Assembly (NCBI GenBank): GCA_018268415.1
Contig: JAFDWO010000070.1
Location: 1 to 42,253, forward strand
Source of the DNA: Actinomycetota bacterium
Lineage (GTDB): Bacteria > Actinomycetota > Thermoleophilia > Solirubrobacterales > 70-9
Direction of reading: 5' to 3'
Length of the DNA: 42,253 nt
The notes under the pieces are model-generated. The model saw only the letters and a program-made list of their open reading frames with translations. It searched no databases and had not been told where the DNA came from. Positions 1 through 7,201 of the stretch are shown one piece after another (within the stretch, counting starts at the first letter, position 1; the number at the start of each line of letters is the position of its first letter). The position numbers and the translations under genes are program-made.

Positions 1-887
1 AGGACGCGGCCTCAGAAAGCTGACGCCCGTGGGGGAGGAGCTCCGGCCCCTCGAGCTGTGGCCCATTGGCCCATGGCGGAAAGGGATGCGGCCGTCCCGG
101 CCACGGCCCGGGCAGGCCGTGGCCGTGGCCGAGACGGCCGGGGGTGCGGGGAGCGGGGGCGGGAAGCACGGATGGCCCCCGGGAGGGTGCGGGCGAGTGA
201 GGCGGATCCCTCACGGGTCTCCCACGGATCCCCCCGACTCCGGCGTCCGGGGGCCGGAGGGTGCCACGGAGGAGCGACCCCGTCACGAAGACGTAGGGAA
301 CTCCACGCCTCCTCCCGTGTTGTCCAACCGTCACGGACGCGCCGCGTGGGTTTCCCCCGTATAGGGGGGTCAAAACACGCAGCGTGTCCCCGACCCTCTT
401 CTCCGACCCGCCCCACCGGTCGGGGATCTCCGTGGTTCGAAATGGTCGCCGTGCGCCCATTTCGAACCACGGAGGCGTCGGGGAGCCCGACGCCTCCCCC
501 TCCCGGGTCCCTCCACCGTTCGGGGATCTCCACGCGTACCCACCCTCGGAGAGACCCGTCACGGAAGTCCGACTTCCTCCCGTCCCTGTACCCGCCTTCC
601 CCACGACCCCCTACCGTCCCGGGCGCCTCATGGCGCTCACAGCCTGCCAGGAGCGCCATGAGGCGCCCGGGACCATCTCGGACGGGTGCGGGGGCCGGGG
701 TCGCGGCGCCCACGCGCACCCCGCGCCGCACCTCGGACGGGCGCCCCGGCCGGGGCCGGGCCGCGACGCACCTCGGGCGGCCGCACGTGCCGGGGTCGCG
801 GCGCCACGCGCACCCCGCGCCGCACCTCGCATGGCGGCCCCGATTCGGGAGCGATAGCCGTCCCTCCGATCCCCTCCCGTCCCTTAT
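1..887. repeat. Hairpin-rich intergenic island, left end
   Basis: No convincing gene is seen. Open frames here are GC-driven, overlap on several frames and encode low-complexity Arg/Pro/Gly protein. The stretch holds perfect inverted repeats: 98-108/115-125, 428-445/457-474 (18-bp arms), 471-482/486-497 (12-bp arms) and 616-638/651-673 (23-bp arms). It also carries spaced copies of a CGCACCTCG-containing unit near 729, 769 and 823. Roughly 312-830 matches the right end of the window (41520-42253) in inverted orientation, with the 586-710 core almost identical. Function unknown. Confidence 0.7.
616..673. repeat. 23-bp-arm hairpin, copy 1
   Basis: Two perfect 23-nt arms (616-638 and 651-673) enclose the 12-nt loop ACAGCCTGCCAG. 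The same arms occur at 41829-41886, where the loop read on the - strand is ATAGCCTGCCAG. The two copies are therefore inverted relative to each other. It lies in gene-free DNA. Confidence 0.85.
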
Positions 888-936
888 GTCGACGGGCCGA
901 AAACCTGTCCATATGTCCGGTTCTCGGCCCGTCGAC
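888..936. terminator. Hairpin upstream of the fliC promoter
   Basis: GTCGACGGGCCGA (888-900) pairs with TCGGCCCGTCGAC (924-936). The stem continues inward as AAACC against GGTTC with one mismatch. There is no T-run, so Rho-independent termination is not certain. It would insulate the flagellin promoter from upstream transcription. Confidence 0.5.
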
Positions 937-992
937 ACCGGGGGCGGGCATGCTTGTGGCGCGGAGCCGCTTGTGGGGCTCGGAAGTTTTCC

Positions 993-1019
993 TCAAGATC
1001 GGTCCCGGGCGGACGATCA
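993..1019 (+). promoter_or_regulatory. Sigma-28 (FliA) promoter of fliC
   Basis: TCAAGATC, 11 nt, then GACGATCA. This fits the spacing of the enteric sigma-28 consensus (TAAAGTTT-N11-GCCGATAA) and two other sites in this cluster (TCAAGTTC-N11-GCCGATTA before flaG, TCAAGTCG-N11-GTCGAATA before flgF). Transcription should start near 1026, giving a leader of about 70 nt. Confidence 0.75.
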
Positions 1020-1037
1020 GAGGGACGACATAACCAT

Positions 1038-1096
1038 GGGGTGACACGGATGTCGCCCCGGGACCATCCAACAACGATCCAAGGAGAGCGATCGGA
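1038..1096 (+). promoter_or_regulatory. Candidate CsrA-binding leader of fliC (two GGA-loop hairpins)
   Basis: Hairpin 1: GGGGTGACA (1038-1046) pairs fully (one G-U) with TGTCGCCCC (1051-1059) and leaves the tetraloop CGGA. The sequence ACACGGATGT resembles the SELEX consensus for CsrA (RUACARGGAUGU). Hairpin 2: CGATC (1075-1079) pairs with GATCG (1090-1094), leaving a 10-nt loop that holds the ribosome binding site AAGGAG (1081-1086). The two GGA motifs are about 35 nt apart. CsrA prefers GGA in hairpin loops and blocks hag translation in Bacillus subtilis through two such sites. csrA and its antagonist fliW are encoded at 3430-4113. Binding here is inferred. Confidence 0.65.
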
Positions 1097-1909
1097 ATGT
1101 CCCTTCGTATCCAGACCAACATTGAAGCCTTCAATGCGCACCGGAACCTGGTGTCGACGAGTGAAGGCCTCGGCAAAGCGATGGAACGCCTGTCCTCGGG
1201 CTACCGCATCAACCGTGCCGCGGACGACGCCGCCGGCCTGGCGATCAGCGAACGGCTGAAGGCTCAGGTCAAGGGCATCGGCCAGGCGCAGCGGAACGTC
1301 CAGGACGCCGTCTCCGTCGTGCAGACCGCAGAAGGTGCCCTCAACGAGGTCCACTCGATGCTGCAGCGCACCCGTGAACTCGCCGTCCAGTTCAAGAACG
1401 GCTCGCTCTCGGAATCCGACAAGACGTCGATCCAGTCCGAGATCAACCAGCTCGCCAGCGAGGTGGAACAGATCGGGACCGACACCGAATTCAACGGCAT
1501 CAAGCTGTTGAACGAAAAAGCGACGATCACGTTCCAGGTCGGCGCCAACGATGGCGAGGTGATCAGCGTCTCCACGATCAGCCTCGGCGAAGCAGTCAAA
1601 GCCGCCGCGTTCGAACTCAAAACGGGCACGGAAGGCGAAGAAGACATCAAACAGATCGACGAAGCGATCGAAGCGGTGTCCGCTCAGCGCGCCGAATTCG
1701 GTGCGGTGCAGAACCGCCTCGAACACACGCTCAACAACCTGGCGATCTACCAGGAAAACCTGAGCGCCTCGGAAAGCCGGATCCGCGACGTGGACATGGC
1801 CTCCGAAATGGTCCAGTTCACCAAGCTGCAGATCCTGCAGCAGGCCGGCACCTCGATGCTGGCCCAGGCCCAGCAGTCCGGGTCCTCGGTGCTGAAGCTC
1901 CTCGGTTAG
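1097..1909 (+). CDS. fliC: Flagellin
   Basis: Filament subunit exported through the flagellar type III apparatus. The 270-residue protein has the conserved N-terminal D0/D1 region (residues 1-140, with LSSGYRINRAADDAAGLAIS) and the C-terminal D1/D0 region (about 180-270, ending in a QAGTSMLAQAQQ-type helix). Only some 40 residues separate them, so the surface-exposed D2/D3 domains are essentially absent, as in other short flagellins. The start has a good ribosome binding site (AAGGAG, 1081-1086) and is preceded by a sigma-28 promoter (993-1019) and a leader with two CsrA-type hairpins. Glu is written almost always GAA, unlike the GAG-rich cytoplasmic genes nearby. A GC-rich hairpin follows the stop. 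Family assignment is certain. Confidence 0.98.
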   Translation: MSLRIQTNIEAFNAHRNLVSTSEGLGKAMERLSSGYRINRAADDAAGLAISERLKAQVKGIGQAQRNVQDAVSVVQTAEGALNEVHSMLQRTRELAVQFKNGSLSESDKTSIQSEINQLASEVEQIGTDTEFNGIKLLNEKATITFQVGANDGEVISVSTISLGEAVKAAAFELKTGTEGEEDIKQIDEAIEAVSAQRAEFGAVQNRLEHTLNNLAIYQENLSASESRIRDVDMASEMVQFTKLQILQQAGTSMLAQAQQSGSSVLKLLG

Positions 1910-1923
1910 CAGGAGTCGGGGTC

Positions 1924-1959
1924 GGAGGCGGGCGGACGGCAGAGCCGCCGCCCGCCTCC
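1924..1959 (+). terminator. Hairpin after fliC
   Basis: GGAGGCGGGCGG (1924-1935), a bulged A, CGGC, loop AGA, GCCG, then CCGCCCGCCTCC (1948-1959). This is a 16-bp GC stem 15 nt after the flagellin stop. No T-run follows directly; a short CCCTTTT occurs near 2004. Confidence 0.6.
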
Positions 1960-2023
1960 ACGTCCCGTCCGCCTCCGTCCAGGTCCGTCCAGGCCGGATC
2001 CCGCCCTTTTCTGACGACCCAAA

Positions 2024-2050
2024 TCCAGTTTTGAGTAGGCGCCGCGATCC
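2024..2050 (+). promoter_or_regulatory. Weak sigma-28-like site before the CHAP gene
   Basis: TCCAGTTT, 11 nt, CGCGATCC. The spacing matches the three good FliA sites in the window, but the -10 half is poor (CGAT retained, flanks lost). It could give this gene and the downstream LuxR gene late-flagellar expression. Tentative. Confidence 0.25.
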
Positions 2051-2088
2051 GTTTAAAGAGGCCCCCTCCAGGGCCGATGAAATGAACG

Positions 2089-2778
2089 ATGAGCCTGGAA
2101 ACGACGCTCGCCCGGATCTCGGCGATCGAAGCCGCACTCGCCTCGCCCAGCCGGTCGACGGGGGGCGTCGGCGCCCCCCAGGCGTCCGGCTCGACCGCGA
2201 CGGCGACCTCCTCGCAGACCTCCCCGGCCAGCTTCTCGCAGCTGCTCGGTCGGGCCTCCGGCACCTCCACGCTGCTGCCCGGCACCTCGCCGCTCGGCGC
2301 CGCCCCGACCGCCTCGCTACTCACCACCTGGTCGAGCCCGGCGGCCCTGAACGCGGTCGCCGCCGCCCGCACCCAGGTGGGCCAGGCGGAGATGCCGCCC
2401 GGCTCCAACGACTCGCCCCGGATCGCCGAATACCGCACCGCCGTCCAGGGGGCGGTGGTCGGCCCCTGGTGCGCCGACTTCGCCTCCTGGTGCGCCGCCC
2501 AGGCGGGCATCCCGCTGGGCGACAACGGCGAAGGCTTCCAGTCCGTCGGCGCCCTCTGGGAATGGGCCGAGCGCAGCGGTCGGGCGATCCCGGCAGGCGA
2601 AGGCTCACCCCAGCCGGGCGACCTCATCGTCTGGGGCTCCGCCCACGTCGGGATCGTCGAAGCCGTCGACCCCGACGGGACCATCCACACGATCGAGGGA
2701 AACTCCTCCGACGAAGTCGCCCAGAACACCTATGGTCCGGGCGAAAGCGGTGCGACCGGGTACGTCCGCCTCGGATGA
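2089..2778 (+). CDS. CHAP-domain cell-wall hydrolase in the flagellar cluster
   Basis: Predicted peptidoglycan amidase/endopeptidase of 229 residues. The N-terminus (about 1-95) is a helical start (MSLETTLARISAIEAAL) followed by a Ser/Thr/Ala-rich linker. The CHAP domain fills about 95-229, with the catalytic Cys in GPWCADFASW (Cys128), the His in SAHVGIVEAV (His186) and IHTIEGNSSDEV as the third conserved segment. No signal peptide is visible, which would fit export by the flagellar apparatus or activity tied to it. The FlgJ protein of this cluster (6875-7201) lacks a muralytic domain, so this enzyme may open the wall for the rod. That role is inferred from position. The stop overlaps the next gene's start (ATGA). 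There is no strong ribosome binding site. Confidence 0.85.
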   Translation: MSLETTLARISAIEAALASPSRSTGGVGAPQASGSTATATSSQTSPASFSQLLGRASGTSTLLPGTSPLGAAPTASLLTTWSSPAALNAVAAARTQVGQAEMPPGSNDSPRIAEYRTAVQGAVVGPWCADFASWCAAQAGIPLGDNGEGFQSVGALWEWAERSGRAIPAGEGSPQPGDLIVWGSAHVGIVEAVDPDGTIHTIEGNSSDEVAQNTYGPGESGATGYVRLG

Positions 2779-3464
2779 ACCCCCCCGCCCCCACCGACAC
2801 CGCGGCGCGCCCCGCGGCCACGGGCCTCGGCGCGTCGGGCCCCCGCCGCCGCCCCCGCGCGCCGCTCCCGATCCACCTGCCGCGCGTCGCGGTCTACTCG
2901 GAACGGGCGATCTCCCGCGCCGGCCTCGCCGCCCTGCTGCGCTCGCAGATGTTCGACGCCGTCCTCCCCGAAGAGCAGGGCCGCGGCCTCATCGGCGTGC
3001 GCCCCGACGTGATCCTCCTGGCCGGCTTCGCCCCGGAGCGCCGCCTCGCCGACAGCCTGGCCAAGCGTCACGGCGCCCCGGCGCTGCTGATGGCCGACGG
3101 CGCGCTCGGCGCCGACTCGCTGCAGGAGCTCGGCGTCCACGGGGCCGTCTGCCGCGAGTGCCCGCCGGAGCGCCTGATCGAAGGCCTCCACGCCCTCGCC
3201 GCCGGCGGCACCTTCTTCGAGTGCCACACCCACCCTTCGGCCCCCACTCCCACCGACTCGCTGCTCTCGCCGCGCGAGCGCCGCGTCACCGCCGAGCTCG
3301 CTCGCGGCGCGGGCGTCGACGAGATCGCCGCGGCGCTCTGCATCAGTCCCCACACCGCCCGGACCCACGTGCGCAACGTCCGCCGCAAACTCGGCGCTCG
3401 CACCTCGGCCGAGGCGGTGGCACGGGCCCTCACGCTGGGTCTGGTGGCACTTCCGGCGCTTTGA
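2775..3464 (+). CDS. LuxR/NarL-family regulator with degenerate receiver
   Basis: DNA-binding protein of 229 residues. A clear LuxR-type helix-turn-helix occupies about 165-225 (LSPRERRVTAELARG through ISPHTARTHVRNVRRKLG). Residues 36-145 keep the shape of a receiver domain, but the phosphoacceptor Asp is replaced by Ala (RPDVILLAG, Ala83) and the N-terminal acidic pair is replaced by YSER. The protein is therefore unlikely to be phosphorylated. The start overlaps the stop of the CHAP gene by 4 nt (ATGA), which implies translational coupling. Its 3' end overlaps csrA on the opposite strand by 35 bp. It probably regulates flagellar or wall genes; the target is unknown. Confidence 0.85.
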   Translation: MNPPAPTDTAARPAATGLGASGPRRRPRAPLPIHLPRVAVYSERAISRAGLAALLRSQMFDAVLPEEQGRGLIGVRPDVILLAGFAPERRLADSLAKRHGAPALLMADGALGADSLQELGVHGAVCRECPPERLIEGLHALAAGGTFFECHTHPSAPTPTDSLLSPRERRVTAELARGAGVDEIAAALCISPHTARTHVRNVRRKLGARTSAEAVARALTLGLVALPAL

Positions 3465-3651
3465 GGTCGCCGCGCGCCGCCGCTTCGTTCTCCTGCTTGA
3501 CCCGCTCCCAGAGCTCCTCGCGGTAGATCCGCTGCTCGCGCGGCGCAGTGATCCCGAGCCGCACCGAGCCCCCGCTCACCTCGACGACCTCGACCACGAT
3601 CCCGTCGCCGATCAGGATGCGCTCGCCCTGGCGGCGACTGATCGTCAGCAT
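3430..3651 (-). CDS. csrA: Carbon storage regulator CsrA
   Basis: Small RNA-binding dimer that represses translation by covering GGA-containing ribosome binding sites. The 73-residue protein starts MLTISRRQGERILIGDGI and contains the conserved VRLGITAP and IYREELWERV segments. It is the last gene of the flgF-csrA operon, 9 nt after fliW. This pairing is the standard flagellar CsrA/FliW switch, and the fliC leader carries matching sites. No clear ribosome binding site precedes it, so coupling to fliW is likely. Its last 35 bp overlap the convergent LuxR gene. Confidence 0.96.
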   Translation of the reverse strand: MLTISRRQGERILIGDGIVVEVVEVSGGSVRLGITAPREQRIYREELWERVKQENEAAARGDLKAPEVPPDPA

Positions 3652-3660
3652 TGGATCAGT

Positions 3661-4113
3661 CTACGCGGCGTCCGAGCACGCCCGGGCGCGGCCGCCGGAG
3701 AGAAGCGGCTCGCGCAGAGGCGCCCAGGAGGCTTCGTTCATCACCTGGTGGCCGACCCCGGCCGCGACCAGGATCGGGGCCAGCAGGTTGGCGCTGACCT
3801 GCCCGGGGTCCTCGTCGGCGCGGACGACCACCAGGACCTGCGCCGCCGCCGGGTCGGTGACCCCGATCCGCGCGGCCTCCTCGTCGGCGAGGACGACCTC
3901 GTAGTCGGGGAAGAACTGGAACGGGTCGGTGACGGGCAGCGCCAGGTCCGGGTCGCCCGTCTCCTGCAGCCACCGGAAGGCGCCGCTCTCCTCGCGCTCG
4001 AGCAGCGCGTAGCGACGGCCACCGACGCCGATCATCCCCTCCGGGAAGTCGATCAATGCCTCGCCGGGAACCTCGAGCTCCCCGAACCGCGTGCTGTCGA
4101 CGGTCTCCGTCAA
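3661..4113 (-). CDS. fliW: Flagellar assembly factor FliW
   Basis: CsrA antagonist that also binds flagellin. Free FliW sequesters CsrA once flagellin is being exported, releasing flagellin translation. The 150-residue protein shows the family pattern: an N-terminal strand region with FGELEVPGEALIDFPEGMIG, RYALLE, and a central DPFQFFPDYEVVL followed by VLVVV and the NLLAPILV segment. The C-terminal 20 residues are divergent. It sits between flgL (14 nt upstream) and csrA. Confidence 0.95.
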   Translation of the reverse strand: MTETVDSTRFGELEVPGEALIDFPEGMIGVGGRRYALLEREESGAFRWLQETGDPDLALPVTDPFQFFPDYEVVLADEEAARIGVTDPAAAQVLVVVRADEDPGQVSANLLAPILVAAGVGHQVMNEASWAPLREPLLSGGRARACSDAA

Positions 4114-4127
4114 GCCGATCTCCGCGA

Positions 4128-5042
4128 CTACCTTAGGAAATCCATCAGCGACGGCTGGATCAGCTTGGCCCCCGCCCGCAGCGCGGTTTCGTAGGCGGTC
4201 TGTTCGGAGGAGTAGTTGACCAGCGCTTCCGGCATGTCGACGTCGTAGACCCGCGAGAGCTGGTTGAGGCTCGCTTCCTGCAGCTGTTCGAGCCGCGTCC
4301 CGGCCGTCTCCAGCCGGTTGGTGTTGGCGCCGACGACGGCCCGCACGCGGGTCAGTTCGTCGATGTTGGCGTCCAGCCGTTCGAGGTCGGTGCCGCGCAG
4401 CGCTTCGGCGTTTGCCGTGGTGCCGCCGCGCAGGTCGGCGGCGACGTCCCGGAGCACGTCGAGCAGCTTGTTGTCTTTGGCGGCGGCCCCGTTGCCAAGG
4501 ATGGCCTGGATGTCGACGTTGACCCCGAGCGACACCCCCTTGCCGATCACCCGCTGGATCGTCCCTTCGTCGCCCGCATAGCCGTCCCCGGGACCGAGTT
4601 CGTAGGGGGGCGTTTCGGTGGCCGTGCCGGAGAAGATGTAGCGGTCGTCGTAGGTGACGTTGGCTTCCTGCTTGACCGATTCGGTCAGCGCTTCGATCTC
4701 CGCCGCGATCCCTTCGCGGGCGACCTGGCCGTTGGAGTCGTTGCCGCCCTGGACGAGGAGTTCGCGGGCGCGCTGCACCGAGTCGGTGATCCGCGAGAGC
4801 GCCGTTTCGGTGGCCGTCACCCAGCCGATCCCGTCGTCGACGTTGGACTTGTACTGCTTGAAACCTTCGAGCTCGCCGGTGAGCTGCAGCGTGCGGCCGG
4901 TGCCGAACGGGTCGTCGGCCGGGCGGGTGATCCGGTGGCCGGAGGAGATTTCGCGCTGGATCTGGGTGAGGCGCGCCTTCGTCCTGCCGAGGTCCTGGAG
5001 GACGGTGCGCCGCGTCATCCCCTCGGTGATCCGCATCGTCAT
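4128..5042 (-). CDS. flgL: Flagellar hook-filament junction protein FlgL (HAP3)
   Basis: Joins FlgK to the first flagellin subunits. The 304-residue protein has flagellin-like ends: MTMRITEGMTRRTVLQDL and ISSGHRITRPADDPFGTGR at the N-terminus, and SRVYDVDMPEALVNYSSEQ with a C-terminal helix ending LIQPSLMDFLR. Length is normal for the family. It follows flgK by 22 nt in the same operon. Confidence 0.97.
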   Translation of the reverse strand: MTMRITEGMTRRTVLQDLGRTKARLTQIQREISSGHRITRPADDPFGTGRTLQLTGELEGFKQYKSNVDDGIGWVTATETALSRITDSVQRARELLVQGGNDSNGQVAREGIAAEIEALTESVKQEANVTYDDRYIFSGTATETPPYELGPGDGYAGDEGTIQRVIGKGVSLGVNVDIQAILGNGAAAKDNKLLDVLRDVAADLRGGTTANAEALRGTDLERLDANIDELTRVRAVVGANTNRLETAGTRLEQLQEASLNQLSRVYDVDMPEALVNYSSEQTAYETALRAGAKLIQPSLMDFLR

Positions 5043-5064
5043 CGCGCCCTCCCCCTCGGCCGTG

Positions 5065-6393
5065 TCACAGGCCGACCCGGCCCGTGCGGTTGATCAACAC
5101 GTTGAGCGCTTCGTCGAGCGCGGTCATCGCCCGCGCCGAGGCTTCGTAGCCGCGCTGGAAGCGCTGCAGGTTCGTCATTTCTTCGTCGAGCGAGACGCCG
5201 GAGGTCGATTCGCGCCGTTCGGAGACGGCGTTCAGGAGCGCCTGGGCGTTCGTTTCACCGCTCCGCGCTTCGTTCATTTCGGTGCCGACGCGGGTGACGA
5301 GGGCGGCGTAGGCGCGATCGACGGCGCCGCCCCGCAGCGCCCCGATCCCGGTGGCGACGTCGTTGCCGCCGACCGACCCGTCGCTTGCCGTCTGCACTTC
5401 GGCGGCGGTGACCGCGACGCCCAGCGTGGCCGCCCCTTTGCCCGCTTCGTAGGTGAAGAAGGCCGGGCCGCCGCCTTTCGTGTGGATCGCGTTGACGGCG
5501 TCGGCGAGGCCTTCGGCGAAGGCGTTCAGTTCCGCCCGGAAGGATTCGATGGTGCCGCCCGGCGCGACCAGTTCGAGCAGCGTGCCGAGCTTCCCTTTCG
5601 GTTCCAGAAGTTCCTGCGGCCAGTTGACTTCGGTGCCGGAGACCAGCGGCAGGGCGGCGTCGCCGAAACCGACTTCGACCGTGCCGTCGGCGGCTTCCGT
5701 CACCGCCACCTGGCCGAGCGTCGCCAGTTCGTCGAGCAGCAGATCGCGACGATCGAGCAGGTCGTTCGGTTTGGCACCGCCGCTGACCGACGCGCGGATC
5801 GCTCCGTTCAGCAGCGCGAGTTCGTTGGCTTTCGCTTCGACTTCGCCGCCTTTGCCGGTGATCGCGCCGTATTCGGCTTCGGCGACTTCGGCGGCGTAGG
5901 TCAGCTGCTGGTTCAGTTCGGCGAGACTCACCCCGAGTGCCTTCCCCGCTTCGATCACGGCCTGGCGCGCGGCGGAGTCTTCGGGACTGTTGGCGAGCCC
6001 TTCCCAGTCGGTCCAGAAGGTCTGCAGCTCCTGCGAGATCCCGGTTTCGCCCGGCTCGGCCAGCGCCCCTTCGATCGTTTCCATCCCCTGCACGCGAGCG
6101 GCCAGACCGCCGAGGCGCATCGCCTGCGCGCGGTACTGGAGGTCGAGGAAGCGATCGCGGGCGCGGGTGACGCCGGTGACGTCCACCCCGGTCCCGAGTT
6201 CGGCCTTGCCGTTGCCGGCGGTCGACCCGGTGTTGATCCGCAGGGCGCGGCCGGCGCTCGTCGTCACTTCCTGGCGCGAGTAGCCGCGCGTGTTCGCGTT
6301 GGCGATGTTGTGGCCGGTGGTGTCGAGCGCCTCCTGCTGGGCCATCAACCCCCGCAGCGCGGTCTGCAGCCCCATGAAGGTCGAGACGCCCAC
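5065..6393 (-). CDS. flgK: Flagellar hook-associated protein FlgK (HAP1)
   Basis: First junction protein between hook and filament. The 442-residue protein starts MGVSTFMGLQTALRGLMAQQ, contains the rod/hook signature DTTGHNIANANTRGYSRQEV (about residues 24-43) and ends with the conserved C-terminal segment SLDEEMTNLQRFQRGYEASA (about 400-420). It is about 100 residues shorter than the enterobacterial protein, mainly in the central domain. It starts 2 nt after the flgN stop, so the two are probably coupled. Confidence 0.97.
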   Translation of the reverse strand: MGVSTFMGLQTALRGLMAQQEALDTTGHNIANANTRGYSRQEVTTSAGRALRINTGSTAGNGKAELGTGVDVTGVTRARDRFLDLQYRAQAMRLGGLAARVQGMETIEGALAEPGETGISQELQTFWTDWEGLANSPEDSAARQAVIEAGKALGVSLAELNQQLTYAAEVAEAEYGAITGKGGEVEAKANELALLNGAIRASVSGGAKPNDLLDRRDLLLDELATLGQVAVTEAADGTVEVGFGDAALPLVSGTEVNWPQELLEPKGKLGTLLELVAPGGTIESFRAELNAFAEGLADAVNAIHTKGGGPAFFTYEAGKGAATLGVAVTAAEVQTASDGSVGGNDVATGIGALRGGAVDRAYAALVTRVGTEMNEARSGETNAQALLNAVSERRESTSGVSLDEEMTNLQRFQRGYEASARAMTALDEALNVLINRTGRVGL

Positions 6394-6395
6394 GC

Positions 6396-6878
6396 CTAGG
6401 CCTCCACGTCCATCAGCGGGCGGGCGCCGGGCTCGGACTCTTCGCCGCTGACCCGCAGCAGGTGGTCGAGGAAGGTCAGCTCCTGGCGCATCAGGGCGCG
6501 GTTGATGGCGTGCTCGCGGGCGATCTCGGCGAGCAGGCCGCGTAGTTCGGCGGAGCGGGCGAGGAGCCGCTCCCCGTCGGCCGGCGCGGCGAGCCCGGCC
6601 AGCGCCGGCAGGTCGACCTCGACCGGTTGCACGCCGAGGCCGGCCGCGGCGCGACGGATCAGTTCGGTGCGCTCGCGCTCCAGCGAGTCGCGCGCCGCCA
6701 TCTCGACCTGGACGTCGCCGAGGCGCGCCAGCACCGCCTCGACGTCACGGTCGCGGATCGCCGCTCCCTGGCGCAGGACGAGGTCGAGCAGCCGCTGCGC
6801 GGAGGCGATCTGCAGCTCCACGTGACGGGCGACCGCGGCGGGCAGGATCTGGTCCCGGACCAGCATCTCGGCGCTCAT
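6396..6878 (-). CDS. flgN: FlgN-type flagellar export chaperone
   Basis: Predicted cytoplasmic chaperone for FlgK and FlgL, 160 residues, almost entirely alpha-helical with heptad-like Leu/Ala/Arg spacing. A conserved C-terminal segment (INRALMRQELTFLDHLLRV, about 121-139) is typical of FlgN-like proteins. Its position directly before flgK supports the call. The start overlaps the flgJ stop by 4 nt (ATGA). Primary sequence identity in this family is always low. Confidence 0.85.
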   Translation of the reverse strand: MSAEMLVRDQILPAAVARHVELQIASAQRLLDLVLRQGAAIRDRDVEAVLARLGDVQVEMAARDSLERERTELIRRAAAGLGVQPVEVDLPALAGLAAPADGERLLARSAELRGLLAEIAREHAINRALMRQELTFLDHLLRVSGEESEPGARPLMDVEA

Positions 6879-7201
6879 CCGCCGATCCCCACGAAGCTCG
6901 GGTACAGCCGGCCGGCGAGCCCGAGGCCGCCCGCGCCGACCACCGCTTCGGCGACCGTTTCGGGCAGGCTCACGGCCGTCGGCATCGCGGTGAAGGCGCT
7001 CCCGCCTTCACCGTCCCCGAACCCACCTTCGGTCGACCCGGCCGGCGATTCCGGCAGCGCCTCGGCGAGCATCTGCTTCAGCAGCATCGATTCGAAGGAG
7101 AGCGCCGCGCGAAAGCCCTGCACCGCGGCGACACCTTCTTCGCGCACCGCCTGCGGGATCGCAGCCCCTGCCACCGCCGCCGAGATCCCGGTCGCGCTCA
7201 T
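6875..7201 (-). CDS. flgJ: FlgJ-like rod-binding protein (N-terminal domain only)
   Basis: Rod-cap type protein of 108 residues. It matches the N-terminal rod-binding domain of FlgJ: a helix with FESMLLKQMLAEALPES (about 36-52), then a Gly/Ser-rich loop and a second helix. The C-terminal muramidase domain of proteobacterial FlgJ is missing, as is usual outside that group. The CHAP hydrolase at 2089 may supply that activity. It overlaps both neighbours by 4 nt, implying coupled translation. Confidence 0.8.
   Translation of the reverse strand: MSATGISAAVAGAAIPQAVREEGVAAVQGFRAALSFESMLLKQMLAEALPESPAGSTEGGFGDGEGGSAFTAMPTAVSLPETVAEAVVGAGGLGLAGRLYPSFVGIGG

Noticed and set aside
428..474. GGTTCGAAATGG resembling a tRNA T-arm
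   Set aside because: It is one arm of a perfect 18-bp hairpin; no acceptor, D or anticodon arms are present around it.
58..1044. Long overlapping open frames in the first kilobase
   Set aside because: Frames on both strands overlap, have low complexity and run through perfect hairpins; no start signals.
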